From: Thioploca ingrica
Lineage (GTDB): Bacteria; Pseudomonadota; Gammaproteobacteria; Beggiatoales; Beggiatoaceae
NCBI GenBank assembly: GCA_000828835.1
Contig: AP014633.1
Span: 2,852,001 to 2,916,000, forward strand
Reading direction: 5' to 3'
Length of the DNA stretch: 64,000 bases
The notes below the pieces were generated by a model. It made no database searches. It was not told where the DNA came from and was given only the letters and a program-made list of their open reading frames with translations. The translations under genes were made by a program, and so were the position numbers. Below, one piece after another: positions 41,542-50,667 of the stretch. Every line of letters starts with the position of its first letter. The stretch's first letter is position 1.

Positions 41542-42064
41542 CTACCGCACACTGCCATTAAGTTAGTGATTGGAGTACAAGCTTGACTTGCTCGACAAGG
41601 CAGGCAAAGCTTGCACTTTAGCAGTGGTTACTTTGACAAGATATCGCTAAACAGAATAAAATGATTTTCATATATAACTTATTAATTTTTAATATATTAA
41701 CTGTATTAAAACCTAACTATGCGCTTTTTTTACCCTATTTTTCTTTCATTGAACTTAACTTCGTTTAGTCAAGGGGCACCCTTTTGCACTCTGAGAACAA
41801 ATTCATTTATTCCCCAACCTAACTGCAACCAGAGTAATAAAATTTACCCATCATGATAAAACGATTGGATTAGGCATTTTTAGCTTGGGATAGAGTATTA
41901 TTTTACAATAACAATGGCTGAAACAATGCAAAATTTTTTTCGAATACTTTTATTCAAAATAACCACTAAAAAAATTCACCAGACCTATTAACTCTAAACG
42001 ATGAGTATCCATGATGGTAAGTCATTCTCTTGCTTAAATTATAAATTGACATGATAATTTTAGC

Positions 42065-42499
42065 GTGATGATCCCACTAGAAAAAATCATTGTTCTTAAT
42101 AAAGTGCCTTTGTTTTCTATGTTGAAAACTGAGGATATTCATATGATATCAACGATCGCCACTGAAGAAGCCTATGAAGATAGACATATTTTATTTTATG
42201 AAGGTGATATTGGTGATAGACTATTTATTGTTGTTTCAGGTAATGTTTTGATCATTAAAAATAAAAATGGAATTGAAACCCCGCTGGCTACTCTAAAAGA
42301 AAACGATTTTTTAGGAGAACTTTCGTTGTTTGATGCGGAAACCCGTACTGCTACTGCGCGCTGTTCTGGGCGTTGTACTTTTTTAGTGATTGAACGTAAC
42401 GATATGGAACAATTAGCTCATGAATACCCGGCTATTGCTTTCGGTTTTATTAAGGTATTAATTAGCCGAATGCGCGATATGCTGCTTAACAAAACTTAA
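42065..42499 (+). CDS. Cyclic nucleotide-binding domain protein
   Basis: 144 residues forming one CNB fold with no helix-turn-helix after it. The phosphate-binding cassette reads FLGELSLFDAETRTATARC, keeping the Gly-Glu and the Arg needed to bind the cyclic phosphate. The N-terminal VPLFSMLKTEDIHMI is also typical. It may start at GTG 42065 or ATG 42068. It lies 184 bases upstream of the transporter/HEAT gene on the same strand. In other bacteria similar CNB domains are joined to that transporter type (recalled), so a functional link is plausible. A regulatory ligand-sensing role is inferred. Confidence 0.85.
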   Translation: MMIPLEKIIVLNKVPLFSMLKTEDIHMISTIATEEAYEDRHILFYEGDIGDRLFIVVSGNVLIIKNKNGIETPLATLKENDFLGELSLFDAETRTATARCSGRCTFLVIERNDMEQLAHEYPAIAFGFIKVLISRMRDMLLNKT

Positions 42500-42683
42500 C
42501 TCGTTTATCTTCGGGTTAAACAATTTATAATAGATTATTTTCCAAATTAATAACTATTGAATACGCTAAATGAGTTCACCTAATTTAACTCGTTATTACA
42601 ACTCGATGCTTCTAAAAATTAGGGCAATAACTGGGAAATAAACCAGAGTGAACTAGGTAGTTAACTAAATAACGCTTCATTTT

Positions 42684-45530
42684 ATGGTAGTCCGTTTTCT
42701 AAGTCAGTTACTGTCTATAAAACCCAGTGAATGGGATGGAGTACTCTATTTTTTCTTAGTACTATTAATATTCTCTTTTGGTGCTAGTTTTGCGCGTAGC
42801 ATTGGCATGACCTTGCTAGTTGAAAAAGTAGGTGGTGATAAATTACCTATTATGTTTATATTAATAGATATGTTAGTGATGTTAGGTTCATTACTCTATG
42901 CGCACTATACTAAAAAATCGACCGGACTTGCTATTTTAGGTTTTTTTTTATTATCGACCGCACTTTTTTCGGTATTAGCCCAATTTCTATTTTTCTTAAC
43001 TCATTATTGGGGAAATCAACTGCGGTGGGTCTATGGATTTTTCTTTGTCGGTTTTTCTTTCTTTCAGATTTTTATTTCTATTCATGTTGGCAGTGTAGTC
43101 GCTTCTTATTTTACTGCCGTTCAAGTTAAACGGGTCACGTCGGTAATTAACGCCGGTATTCCGATTGGTGGTGTTTTTGGGGGAACTACCTTAATTATTT
43201 TGTTAAGAGTTTTTCACTTTCAACCGCAACAATTAGTGGTGATATTAGGTTGGGCTTGTCTGGCTGCTTTTGCCCTCTTGCATATCATTAATGCTCGTCT
43301 TAGTCCAGTTCGGTCCGGTATGTCGCAATGGCGAGGTCATAAAAATCCGCTGCTCGAATTCAGGGCGGCTTTTAATTATATCGTTGGCTCGCCATTGATG
43401 ATTTTTATGTCCTTAGGACTTATTTTATTTGTCATTGGTAACAAACTTTTAGAATATCAATATCAAACCACTATTTATTATGAAATTTTTCCTGATTCTA
43501 CTAAAAGAGCTACTTTTTTTGCCATCTATGAGATTTTCGCTAACTTAGCTTGGTTGTTTATTCAATTATTGTTTACTTCCCGTCTAATTATGAGACTAGG
43601 AGTGGGTGCTAGCAATATACTTTATCCCATTCTTTCTGCCATAGCTTCTTTAGCCTTATTTAGCTATTTTTACTTAAAAGCTCAAAACTACCTATCTGAT
43701 AGCCTGATAATCATGTTGACTTTAGGTATTTTTTCGCAATTCATTAACCAAGAAATGCGTGGTGCTTTGCGAACACCCGCTAATAATTTACTCTTTAATG
43801 CGATTCCCCCGAACCGTTGGGGAATCAATAAGGCTTTTCTTAATGGGATTGTCTTTCCACTCGCCACCGTCATTGCGAGCACCTTTTTAATTGTAATTAC
43901 CGGTACCGGTGCTGAATCGTCCATAACCGAACTCAAATCCGCTTTGCCGGAAGAACAAGTCCATTTTATTGTACCGTTGATGGCTTTTATTATTTCAATA
44001 CTCGGCATTATAGTAGCTTTTCCACAAGCGTCAGCGTATAACAAAGGCGTGTTTGGTTTACTTAACCGTGAACTCTTCAATAAACGGGATCACTTCAACA
44101 AGGTGGGGGGTAAAAACAGTAGTAGTCTTAAACAAGTGATAGAGGAAAAACTTAACAATCCGGATCCCTATCATGTCATTGCTGCTTTAGAGATGATTCG
44201 GGTACTGCGATTAAATACCTTTATTAATCAAGTCGGTCACTTGTTACTTAAACCGCAACCATTTGAAATCAAAAAATACTGTCTTTCGACTTTAGCGGCT
44301 TTGCCACAATCTCACACCAATTTAACCTATTTAATCGAAACGTTACAAACAGAACAAAATGCTCAGGTATTAGCCTTAATCCTGAAGAATTTATCCAAAT
44401 TTAAATCCATTAGTTTAGATAACACCATAGAAAATTTACTTTCTCACCCCTCACCCACCGTGTTTGTAGAAGCCTGTCTGTGTTTATACAACCATCCGCT
44501 GTATCGCCATAAAAAATCGATTGAAAATCAAATATTAGCTCGATTGAACCATCCACCTGGTCCAGAAACAGAACTGTATTTGTACGCCTTAGGTGAATTA
44601 CAACAGCCCGGTTATAGCGACAAGGTATTGCCATTTCTTGATAGTGATCATGCTAACATTCGCTTAGCGGCATTCACCGCTTTTATCCGGATGTTAGAAG
44701 GACAACTTGAAGCACACAAACCACTGTTACTGCGTGCTTTAACGGCAACTGATAAAGAAATGAAGATTGTAGCGCTGCGAGCACTCAAAGAATGTCAATC
44801 ATTAGAAGATTGGTCCCCCATTATTCAGTTATTAAGTAGTAAGGATAGAAATTTAGTTAATGAAAGTAAAGAGTTATTGCGACTCAGTTTAGGAATCTGT
44901 AAAAACGATTTAATCAAACAAGCCTTTGCTGAAACTATCTCTACACAACAGCGATTTGAAATTTTGTCACTGATTTATACCAAACTGTCTGATGAACAGC
45001 AGCGGCGTTTACGGCAGGGTGCCGATGAAGCATTAAAGAAATTTGTCCACATCAATGGATTATTAAAATTACACTTATCATTAGAACCCGCTAACAAAAC
45101 CCACGAGCTAATAACCAAAGTATTACAAGAAATTGCCGAAGAACATCTTCTTCATGTCTTAACAGTCATTACTTTTGCTTCTGAGCAAAATATGGAATTT
45201 TATCAACGTGTCAGTCGAGGGTTACTCTCATTAAGTCGTGCTAACCAGGGAAATGCGTTGGAAGTACTTTCTAATGCGCGGGAAAAATACCTCGTTAATC
45301 GCGTACTCAAATACTTTGACGAACGCTTAAATGACATTAAAGCCGTTAGCCGCATCTACTTCGCTCTATTTGGCGAAACGTTAAGAATCACCCGCAGTAA
45401 CTATGAAACCCGCTTGCTGGCTTTAAATAACAATATGATTAAGGCTTGCTTACTTTATCTTGACCAAGAAAAAACCGGGATATTACCTTTAGAAAAGGTT
45501 AATGAATCCGTTCGAAAATTGTTAACATGA
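42684..45530 (+). CDS. ATP/ADP translocase-like (Npt/NTT) membrane protein with C-terminal HEAT-type repeats
   Basis: 948 residues. Residues 1-440 hold about eleven to twelve hydrophobic helices with NTT/Npt-like features (FSFGASFARSIGMTLLVEKV, VKRVTSVINAGIPIGGVFGG, ALRTPANNLLFNAIPPNRWG). Residues 470-940 are helical pairs of HEAT type (DPYHVIAALEMIRVLRL, LAAFTAFIRMLEG, MKIVALRALKEC). True NTT proteins exchange ATP for ADP in intracellular bacteria and plastids; many relatives in free-living bacteria have no tested substrate. The soluble half is likely a regulatory or scaffold part. No Shine-Dalgarno is obvious at the ATG. Confidence 0.8.
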   Translation: MVVRFLSQLLSIKPSEWDGVLYFFLVLLIFSFGASFARSIGMTLLVEKVGGDKLPIMFILIDMLVMLGSLLYAHYTKKSTGLAILGFFLLSTALFSVLAQFLFFLTHYWGNQLRWVYGFFFVGFSFFQIFISIHVGSVVASYFTAVQVKRVTSVINAGIPIGGVFGGTTLIILLRVFHFQPQQLVVILGWACLAAFALLHIINARLSPVRSGMSQWRGHKNPLLEFRAAFNYIVGSPLMIFMSLGLILFVIGNKLLEYQYQTTIYYEIFPDSTKRATFFAIYEIFANLAWLFIQLLFTSRLIMRLGVGASNILYPILSAIASLALFSYFYLKAQNYLSDSLIIMLTLGIFSQFINQEMRGALRTPANNLLFNAIPPNRWGINKAFLNGIVFPLATVIASTFLIVITGTGAESSITELKSALPEEQVHFIVPLMAFIISILGIIVAFPQASAYNKGVFGLLNRELFNKRDHFNKVGGKNSSSLKQVIEEKLNNPDPYHVIAALEMIRVLRLNTFINQVGHLLLKPQPFEIKKYCLSTLAALPQSHTNLTYLIETLQTEQNAQVLALILKNLSKFKSISLDNTIENLLSHPSPTVFVEACLCLYNHPLYRHKKSIENQILARLNHPPGPETELYLYALGELQQPGYSDKVLPFLDSDHANIRLAAFTAFIRMLEGQLEAHKPLLLRALTATDKEMKIVALRALKECQSLEDWSPIIQLLSSKDRNLVNESKELLRLSLGICKNDLIKQAFAETISTQQRFEILSLIYTKLSDEQQRRLRQGADEALKKFVHINGLLKLHLSLEPANKTHELITKVLQEIAEEHLLHVLTVITFASEQNMEFYQRVSRGLLSLSRANQGNALEVLSNAREKYLVNRVLKYFDERLNDIKAVSRIYFALFGETLRITRSNYETRLLALNNNMIKACLLYLDQEKTGILPLEKVNESVRKLLT

Positions 45531-45609
45531 GAAGACGAGGTTATTTTTATCCAAAGAAGTTGTTTAGCAAAAAAATCTAAACAACTTTTCCGGAAAAAGT
45601 TAATTGAGT

Positions 45610-46008
45610 TTAATCTAAGGCTGACAAATTTTTACGGCGATATTCATCTATCAATCTTTTCACCTCATAGGGATTAGGGATACCACTAATGGAAATTTCC
45701 GCATCTGCAGCAGCAGCACTGGATATTTCTACCTTACCCGTATTGAAAATTCGTTGTTGAAAAGTTTGATCAATTTCGATACTGCGAATATCAGATAAGA
45801 AAATTTCCCGAATGTTTTTAGCTAAAATGCCGGTCTTAAACGTTACCCTTTCATTGGTGACGGTAAGCCGTGTATTACTAGCCAACAACCACCATGGTAG
45901 TAAAATCAAAATAATACCCACGCCGGTAATCAAACCAATGAGAAACAATATGGGTCTATTGCGGAACATAGCAGGGGTTGTATCGTAAAGTACTTTTTCT
46001 TCATTCAC
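45610..46008 (-). CDS. Small membrane protein with bacterial PH domain
   Basis: 132 residues. One or two membrane segments (PILFLIGLITGVGIILILLPWW) are followed by a bPH2/YdbS-type domain: RLTVTNERVTFKTGILAK, FLSDIRSIEIDQTFQQRIF and GKVEISSAAAADAEI. It resembles the C-terminal part of the J-domain/PH protein at 31.5 kb. The ligand is unknown. It converges with the transporter/HEAT gene. Confidence 0.85.
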   Translation of the reverse strand: MNEEKVLYDTTPAMFRNRPILFLIGLITGVGIILILLPWWLLASNTRLTVTNERVTFKTGILAKNIREIFLSDIRSIEIDQTFQQRIFNTGKVEISSAAAADAEISISGIPNPYEVKRLIDEYRRKNLSALD

Positions 46009-46257
46009 TTTGAATTATCCTTGTTAAATAATAACAAACCAACTTTTACCACCAGCCCACTTTAAAAACGGCTTGGCTTTCCGATTTGACACTGTTACCT
46101 CCCAGCGTTCATGATAATGCTTTACTCAAGTCTCTTGAGGAGTTAAGTGACACATCCGATATAAAAATAATAACCTGATGTTCCACTCGGTTCAACTCAA
46201 GCGATTTTTTTCCAAATTAAGTCTTCTTTTAAGCATTGTGGCATAAAGGGTTTGCTT

Positions 46258-47202
46258 ATGTCTCGACAAGTAGCAGTTTATGTGGGTGACAGCTTAAAGC
46301 GTTACGGTTTTGGACCGGGTCATCCACTCAATCAACAGCGATTAGGTGCATTTTGGCAAGCGATGCAGCGTAGCGGTTTCGATCAACAAGTCATTGTTTG
46401 CGAACCCGTTCAAGCAGAACAGCAAATCATTGAACGTTTTCATGAACATGATTATGTAGAGCGTGTCAAAGCACAATCTCGTTTAGGCAGCGGTTTTTTA
46501 GATTATGGCGATACCCCGGCTTTCCCAGGTATTTATGAGGCGGCGGCTACGGTAGTTGGCTGTGCGGTGGACGCTACGGAAAAAATTCTGGCGGGAACTT
46601 ATCAGCGGGCATTTGTCCCTATCGGTGGTTTGCACCATGCCCGTCGAGATACGGCTGCCGGTTTCTGTGTATTTAACGACTGCGGGGTTGTGATTGAAAC
46701 TTTGTTAAAACATCACCAGTTGACTCGAATTGCGTATGTCGATATCGATGCCCATCATGGCGATGGCGTATTTTATGCTTTTGAAGCCGAACCGGCTTTG
46801 TATTTTGCGGATGTGCATGAAGATGGGCGCTATCTTTACCCTGGAACCGGTTCAGCGGCAGAAATCGGACAAGGTATCGCCAAAGGAACTAAATTGAATA
46901 TTCCTCTACCGCCTTATGCAAAAAACGAAGATTTTAAGCAGGTATGGAATTTTGTTGAAAATTTTATTGTGCAAGCGGAACCAGAATTTATTATTTTCCA
47001 ATGCGGAGCAGATAGCCTCGCGGGAGATCCGATTACCCATCTAAAGTACACCTTTGAAGCCCACGCTCATGCTGCCCAACGGTTATGCGCATTGGCTGAT
47101 CGCTATTGTGCGGGGAAAATTTTAGGCTTAGGTGGGGGTGGATACAATCCCGAAAATCTAGCTACCGCTTGGACTGCAGTGGTGGCGGCTTTTTTAGGTT
47201 AA
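46258..47202 (+). CDS. Histone deacetylase / AcuC / acetylpolyamine amidohydrolase family protein
   Basis: 314-residue zinc-dependent deacetylase. The catalytic His pair is in GGLHHARRDTAAGFCVFND, zinc ligands lie in YVDIDAHHGDGVFYAF, and a third in FQCGADSLAGDP; GLGGGGYNPE matches the C-terminal glycine motif. It would remove acetyl groups from protein lysines or small amines; the substrate cannot be predicted. I chose ATG 46258, preceded by AAAGGG; an in-frame TTG six bases earlier is unlikely. The stop TAA overlaps an ATG of a 37-codon frame. Confidence 0.93.
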   Translation: MSRQVAVYVGDSLKRYGFGPGHPLNQQRLGAFWQAMQRSGFDQQVIVCEPVQAEQQIIERFHEHDYVERVKAQSRLGSGFLDYGDTPAFPGIYEAAATVVGCAVDATEKILAGTYQRAFVPIGGLHHARRDTAAGFCVFNDCGVVIETLLKHHQLTRIAYVDIDAHHGDGVFYAFEAEPALYFADVHEDGRYLYPGTGSAAEIGQGIAKGTKLNIPLPPYAKNEDFKQVWNFVENFIVQAEPEFIIFQCGADSLAGDPITHLKYTFEAHAHAAQRLCALADRYCAGKILGLGGGGYNPENLATAWTAVVAAFLG

Positions 47203-47315
47203 TGGCACAAGTTGAACACGCATGGGGCGTTAATCCCCATCCGATTTTGAGTCGGCGCCGTTATGATGGCTTTGGTACCTTTCCAGCGGTGGCTGTTAAA
47301 ATAACCCATCGTTAA
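47202..47315 (+). CDS. Possible small protein (37 residues) coupled to the deacetylase gene
   Basis: Its ATG overlaps the deacetylase stop as TAATG, a layout often used for translational coupling. The product is basic (ILSRRRYDGFGTFPAVAVKI in its middle and end) with no family I recognise. Its end overlaps the end of the convergent Uma2 gene by 4 bases. It could equally be a chance frame or a remnant of a longer gene. Confidence 0.35.
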   Translation: MAQVEHAWGVNPHPILSRRRYDGFGTFPAVAVKITHR

Positions 47316-47890
47316 TATTGGTCAAAGGTAATTTTTTCATAGACTTCCACCAGGAGTAATTGGCAAGCGAGTGTGTCCAAGCGGATCACGCCTTCAGTTC
47401 CTTTGGCTTCATTGAGTAGCCAACTATCTTTGTCGTAGCGTTGGTAATGTTCAATATGGATTTCGTCTTGAGCGACCAACAAATAATCGTTCAGTGAATC
47501 CAAACTGCGGTAATGTTCAAATTTCTTGCCTCGATCATAACGCTCAGTGGATTCTGATAGGACTTCAATGAGTACGGCTGGATTAAGTAGCGTATCTTTA
47601 TGCTGATCATCAAATTGCGGTGAATCACAAACGACCGCAAGATCCGGGTAAGTATACAGACCGGTCGTGCTGACTTTAACTCGCATATCGTTGGCATAAA
47701 TTTCACAGGGTCGTTGACGCAATTGGTTGTAAAGCAAAGTTGCGATACTAATAACAATCAGGTTATGTGCCCGGCTCGCCCCGGTCATGGCGAAAATTTC
47801 ACCTTGATAGTATTCGTGCTTGATTGGCGCTTGGCGTTCAAATTGTAGATAATCGGCTAGCGTTAGGTCAGTTTTGGGCTGCACCGTCAT
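47312..47890 (-). CDS. Uma2 family (DUF820) PD-(D/E)XK-type endonuclease
   Basis: 192 residues. The family pattern is complete: LTLADYLQFERQAPIKHEYY, MTGASRAHNLIVISI, YTYPDLAVVCD with the catalytic Asp, then VLIEVLSESTERYDRGKKFE with the E-x-[ST] motif, and YLLVAQDEIHIEHYQR. Uma2 proteins are found in many copies in cyanobacteria and large sulfur bacteria, often near mobile DNA; the biological role is not settled. A restriction-like nuclease activity is inferred from the fold. Confidence 0.9.
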   Translation of the reverse strand: MTVQPKTDLTLADYLQFERQAPIKHEYYQGEIFAMTGASRAHNLIVISIATLLYNQLRQRPCEIYANDMRVKVSTTGLYTYPDLAVVCDSPQFDDQHKDTLLNPAVLIEVLSESTERYDRGKKFEHYRSLDSLNDYLLVAQDEIHIEHYQRYDKDSWLLNEAKGTEGVIRLDTLACQLLLVEVYEKITFDQY

Positions 47891-48019
47891 GAGTATGTTG
47901 CTCCTGATAGAATTTTTCCAATTAAATCAAGACGGTGCATAGGACGCACCCGACCAAATCTAATGGCAGTGAAGGTGCGCAAACATTTTTAGGCTTGCGC
48001 ACGTGGAACATACCGTTTG

Positions 48020-49429
48020 CTACCGGGTTAGCCATTGTTCTCCGATCCATTTATTCCTACCCGGTCGAGGGGTGATATAAATCTGACCGGAAGGAATTTC
48101 TTGGATTCCATAACACCCGTTGAGATTCACTGCAACAGCGGCTTGATAAGCTTCCCCTTGAACTTCACTGCCTTTAGCCGAAATCGGTTTGGAGATAACG
48201 AGTTGTGGATTGGTAAACGTTTCACAAGTTCCGGCGACCACCGGTTCTGCCTGCCAAAGGTAAAATCCTTGAGTTCCTTGTTCTGCTAGCGTTTCCCATC
48301 TAATGGCATTGGACTCGATGGTGATAGATTCTAAGGTTGCCAAAGCGGGTTTCTGATATTCATAAGCGCCAATATCACAATGATTTCCGGCTGAACTTCC
48401 AAAGCGAGGAACACCACGTTGATCCAGACCATTTACGGGTTCAGCCGCACAAATCGTGTCATCACCAGCATCAATAGCCGGACTGCCTCGCAGTAAAGCA
48501 TGAGTGAAAGTTGGACCACCGTTATTGGCCAAGATACCCAGTTTAGGGTCACCACTCCAGGTGGGGTTACAGCTACCGTCTTCAATTAAAGTATTCTTGA
48601 TGGCCTCCGATTCGAAGCCGTCACAATCACCCCCCTCAATACTATTAGCAATGATGGTGTTAGTGAGGGTTAAGAAGTTATAGTTTTTAATGCCACCACC
48701 GTACTTAGCTGAATTCCCCGACAAGGTACTATTGGTGACAGTTATGATGTTTGTGCCAATGCTCTGATTGTAAATACCACCACCGACCCACTTAGCTGAA
48801 TTCTCCGACAAGGTGCTGTTGGTGATTACGATGCGATTAATGATATTATTAACACCGCCACCAGAAAAAGCCGAATTCCTCAATAAGGTGCTGTTGATAA
48901 TGATTAAGGCGCCAGAATTGGCGATACCACCTCCGCCACTAGCCGAATTTCCTGACAAGGTACTATTGATAACAGTTAAGATGCCAGAATTGTAGATGCC
49001 ACCACCATACTCAGCACTGCCCCTAGTAATAGTTACCCCCTTGATTTCAACCGGTGTACTGCTGTTGACCCAAAAAACGCGATATTTATCATCACCACTC
49101 AAAGTCAGCTTCTCCGCCCCCGGCCCTTCCAAAATCAAATTGCTCGTAATTTCCAACTGAGCAGATAACGTGATAGTTCCCTCTAAGCCCGTTAAATCAA
49201 TGACATCGTCACCACTGCCGGCAATACAATCGCCTACCCCAGCCGTATCTTGATTCGCATTATTCAAAGCTTCTCGTAAAGTACACTGACCGTCGGCTAG
49301 CGTCGTATCCTCCAAACTATTGACGATTATAGTTGCGGCGAATAGCGATTGACCTAAACCACTTAACATCAGTAACCCCGTGGCTAAGTAGTGGTCTCTT
49401 AACCAGCGGGGAAGTTGGGTTAGATTCAT
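48020..49429 (-). CDS. Secreted CSLREA-domain beta-helix protein (choice-of-anchor Q type)
   Basis: 469 residues with a signal-like hydrophobic start (LATGLLMLSGLGQSLFAAT), a CSLREA motif (DGQCTLREALNNAN), then a right-handed beta-helix built of repeated VINSTLSGNSASGGGGI-type coils (about 150-260). A choice-of-anchor-Q-like segment follows (NNGGPTFTHALLRGSPAIDAG, LDQRGVPR, CDIGAYEY), and a C-terminal beta domain ends the protein. Start ATG 49429 has AAGGAGAG at about eight bases; an in-frame codon 51 bases upstream does not. An extracellular or surface role is likely, but no enzymatic residues are evident. Confidence 0.85.
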   Translation of the reverse strand: MNLTQLPRWLRDHYLATGLLMLSGLGQSLFAATIIVNSLEDTTLADGQCTLREALNNANQDTAGVGDCIAGSGDDVIDLTGLEGTITLSAQLEITSNLILEGPGAEKLTLSGDDKYRVFWVNSSTPVEIKGVTITRGSAEYGGGIYNSGILTVINSTLSGNSASGGGGIANSGALIIINSTLLRNSAFSGGGVNNIINRIVITNSTLSENSAKWVGGGIYNQSIGTNIITVTNSTLSGNSAKYGGGIKNYNFLTLTNTIIANSIEGGDCDGFESEAIKNTLIEDGSCNPTWSGDPKLGILANNGGPTFTHALLRGSPAIDAGDDTICAAEPVNGLDQRGVPRFGSSAGNHCDIGAYEYQKPALATLESITIESNAIRWETLAEQGTQGFYLWQAEPVVAGTCETFTNPQLVISKPISAKGSEVQGEAYQAAVAVNLNGCYGIQEIPSGQIYITPRPGRNKWIGEQWLTR

Positions 49430-49454
49430 GGTTTGAACTCTCCTTTTTAGATTC

Positions 49455-49517
49455 GTAGGGTAGAACAACGTCACTACCACCGTTATGGCGGGTTTCGCTG
49501 CGCTCTACCCACCCTAC
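49455..49517. repeat. Dispersed-type inverted repeat (GTAGGGT ends)
   Basis: Perfect 7-base arms GTAGGGT (49455-49461) and ACCCTAC (49511-49517) bound 63 bases. The right half (GGCGGGTTTCGCTGCGC then CTACCCACCCTAC) looks like a common dispersed repeat; the left half has diverged. Confidence 0.5.
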
Positions 49518-49666
49518 TTTAATAATTGCAGAACCAAATTAAGCCGAAACATTGTTGCACACCCGCGATTTTTTGTCTGTTACTCAACGGTCTAATTGAC
49601 GTAATAATTTGATAAATAATCTTTTTTCTAAAACTTAATCATTAATGATGTGGTTTATTGCGGCGG

Positions 49667-49773
49667 AATTTGACGATGGTGTCAAATTGGACTAATTAAA
49701 GGGTAAAAAAAATTGGACAGAAATGTCAAATTGGACAAAGTTTATGCCAACTCATTTGACAGATCTGTCCAAT
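49667..49773. promoter_or_regulatory. Cluster of TGTCAAATTGGAC sites in direct and inverted order
   Basis: The 13-mer TGTCAAATTGGAC occurs at 49680 and 49724. A 20-base pattern ATTGGACAGANNTGTCAAAT occurs at 49712-49731 and again, inverted, at 49754-49773. An extra inverted pair AATTTGAC/GTCAAATT lies at 49667-49688. Such multiple phased sites fit either a DNA-binding regulator or a worn end of a transposon whose transposase binds several sites. No matching protein gene adjoins it. Confidence 0.5.
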
Positions 49774-50103
49774 AGCAAATTTAGTGTGGGAATTAATTGT
49801 TGATGAAATTTTTTTATTCATAGATAAATAAATGTTATAATTAATTAGCGTAAAGTTCAACTTCGCTCTTCTCACCCTACAAAGTAGAAATTTTCCCTTT
49901 GGCGGTATTTATTTTGCTAAGGGGTAAGCTATTCTGACATCCGACTTCATTCCTGGTTAAAGGGGTGAATTAAACAGCGATCGGAATTCGATGAGAAGTA
50001 ACCTTGATGAAGTCTCGATCTAACCGCCTAATTTAACCCCCATTTAACCCCATTGAAGGTAGGAATGTCATCACAAATCATGTTTTGTTTAAAAGGTTTG
50101 ACT

Positions 50104-50592
50104 ATGAAAAATTCTTGTTATTTCAATTCACCTTCAATGACCAAAAGAAGGAATAGTACTCGGATAATATTTTTGCTGGTTTTATTATTAATATTAATCA
50201 GTTATATTGCAATTCCCCAAGTGATTAATTCAGCTCCAATAGCGGCTGTTGAAAATTCAACTACACAAGTGGTTAAAGTCATTCCATTACCGGATTTGAA
50301 TAAAATAAAAATGGCCCAACAGCAAGTTGAATCCGAGCAGGAAGTAGCCCATTTATTACACCAACAACATCTGGATCCTTTGGCGAAGTATATTGAAATT
50401 AATCATCTCAATGAAGCCAAAACTCCCTATGTTGAAAAAGTTAAAATGGAATTGGCGCAAAGATGTAGCGAAGTTGAAAACCACTATCAATCGATAAAAA
50501 CCGACCGGGTTACCTTAAAAAATTTGAAACAAGGGTATGGGTATGCTTGCCCAGCGGTGGTTGAGCGGTTAACAAAAACCTTAACTAAATAA
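50104..50592 (+). CDS. Hypothetical single-pass membrane protein
   Basis: 162 residues from ATG 50104 (in-frame ATG at 50065 and earlier codons are alternatives; AAAGG precedes 50104). A basic N-terminus (MTKRRNSTR) leads into one hydrophobic helix (IIFLLVLLLILISYIAIP), then a soluble, mostly helical part with Gln/Glu-rich heptads (MAQQQVESEQEVAHLLHQQH) and two cysteines near the end (QRCSEVENHY, GYACPAV). The layout suggests a membrane-anchored periplasmic protein. I recognise no family. Confidence 0.6.
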   Translation: MKNSCYFNSPSMTKRRNSTRIIFLLVLLLILISYIAIPQVINSAPIAAVENSTTQVVKVIPLPDLNKIKMAQQQVESEQEVAHLLHQQHLDPLAKYIEINHLNEAKTPYVEKVKMELAQRCSEVENHYQSIKTDRVTLKNLKQGYGYACPAVVERLTKTLTK

Positions 50593-50667
50593 TTTTAGTT
50601 AGGTAGCATGGCGTGTCGGCAACCCAACCCTTTGCCGACCGACTACAGAATTACCAACCTCCAAGGG

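Larger units (their letters stand above)
40682..42064. other. Long AT-rich intergenic region
   Basis: Nearly 1.4 kb with no plausible coding frame on either strand. It contains a long hairpin at 40761-40799, a degenerate GGTGTGTT/AACACACC inverted repeat at 41513-41541, and a pair of CAAGCTTG palindromes at 41578-41585 and 41606-41613. The rest is AT-rich and could hold promoters for the CNB gene and the HhH gene. Confidence 0.55.
49430..50103. other. Divergent intergenic region with repeats and a site cluster
   Basis: Contains the GTAGGGT/ACCCTAC inverted repeat at 49455-49517 and the TGTCAAATTGGAC site cluster at 49667-49773, listed separately. No convincing reading frame lies in it. AT-rich runs near 49780-49850 could hold a plus-strand promoter. 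Confidence 0.55.
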
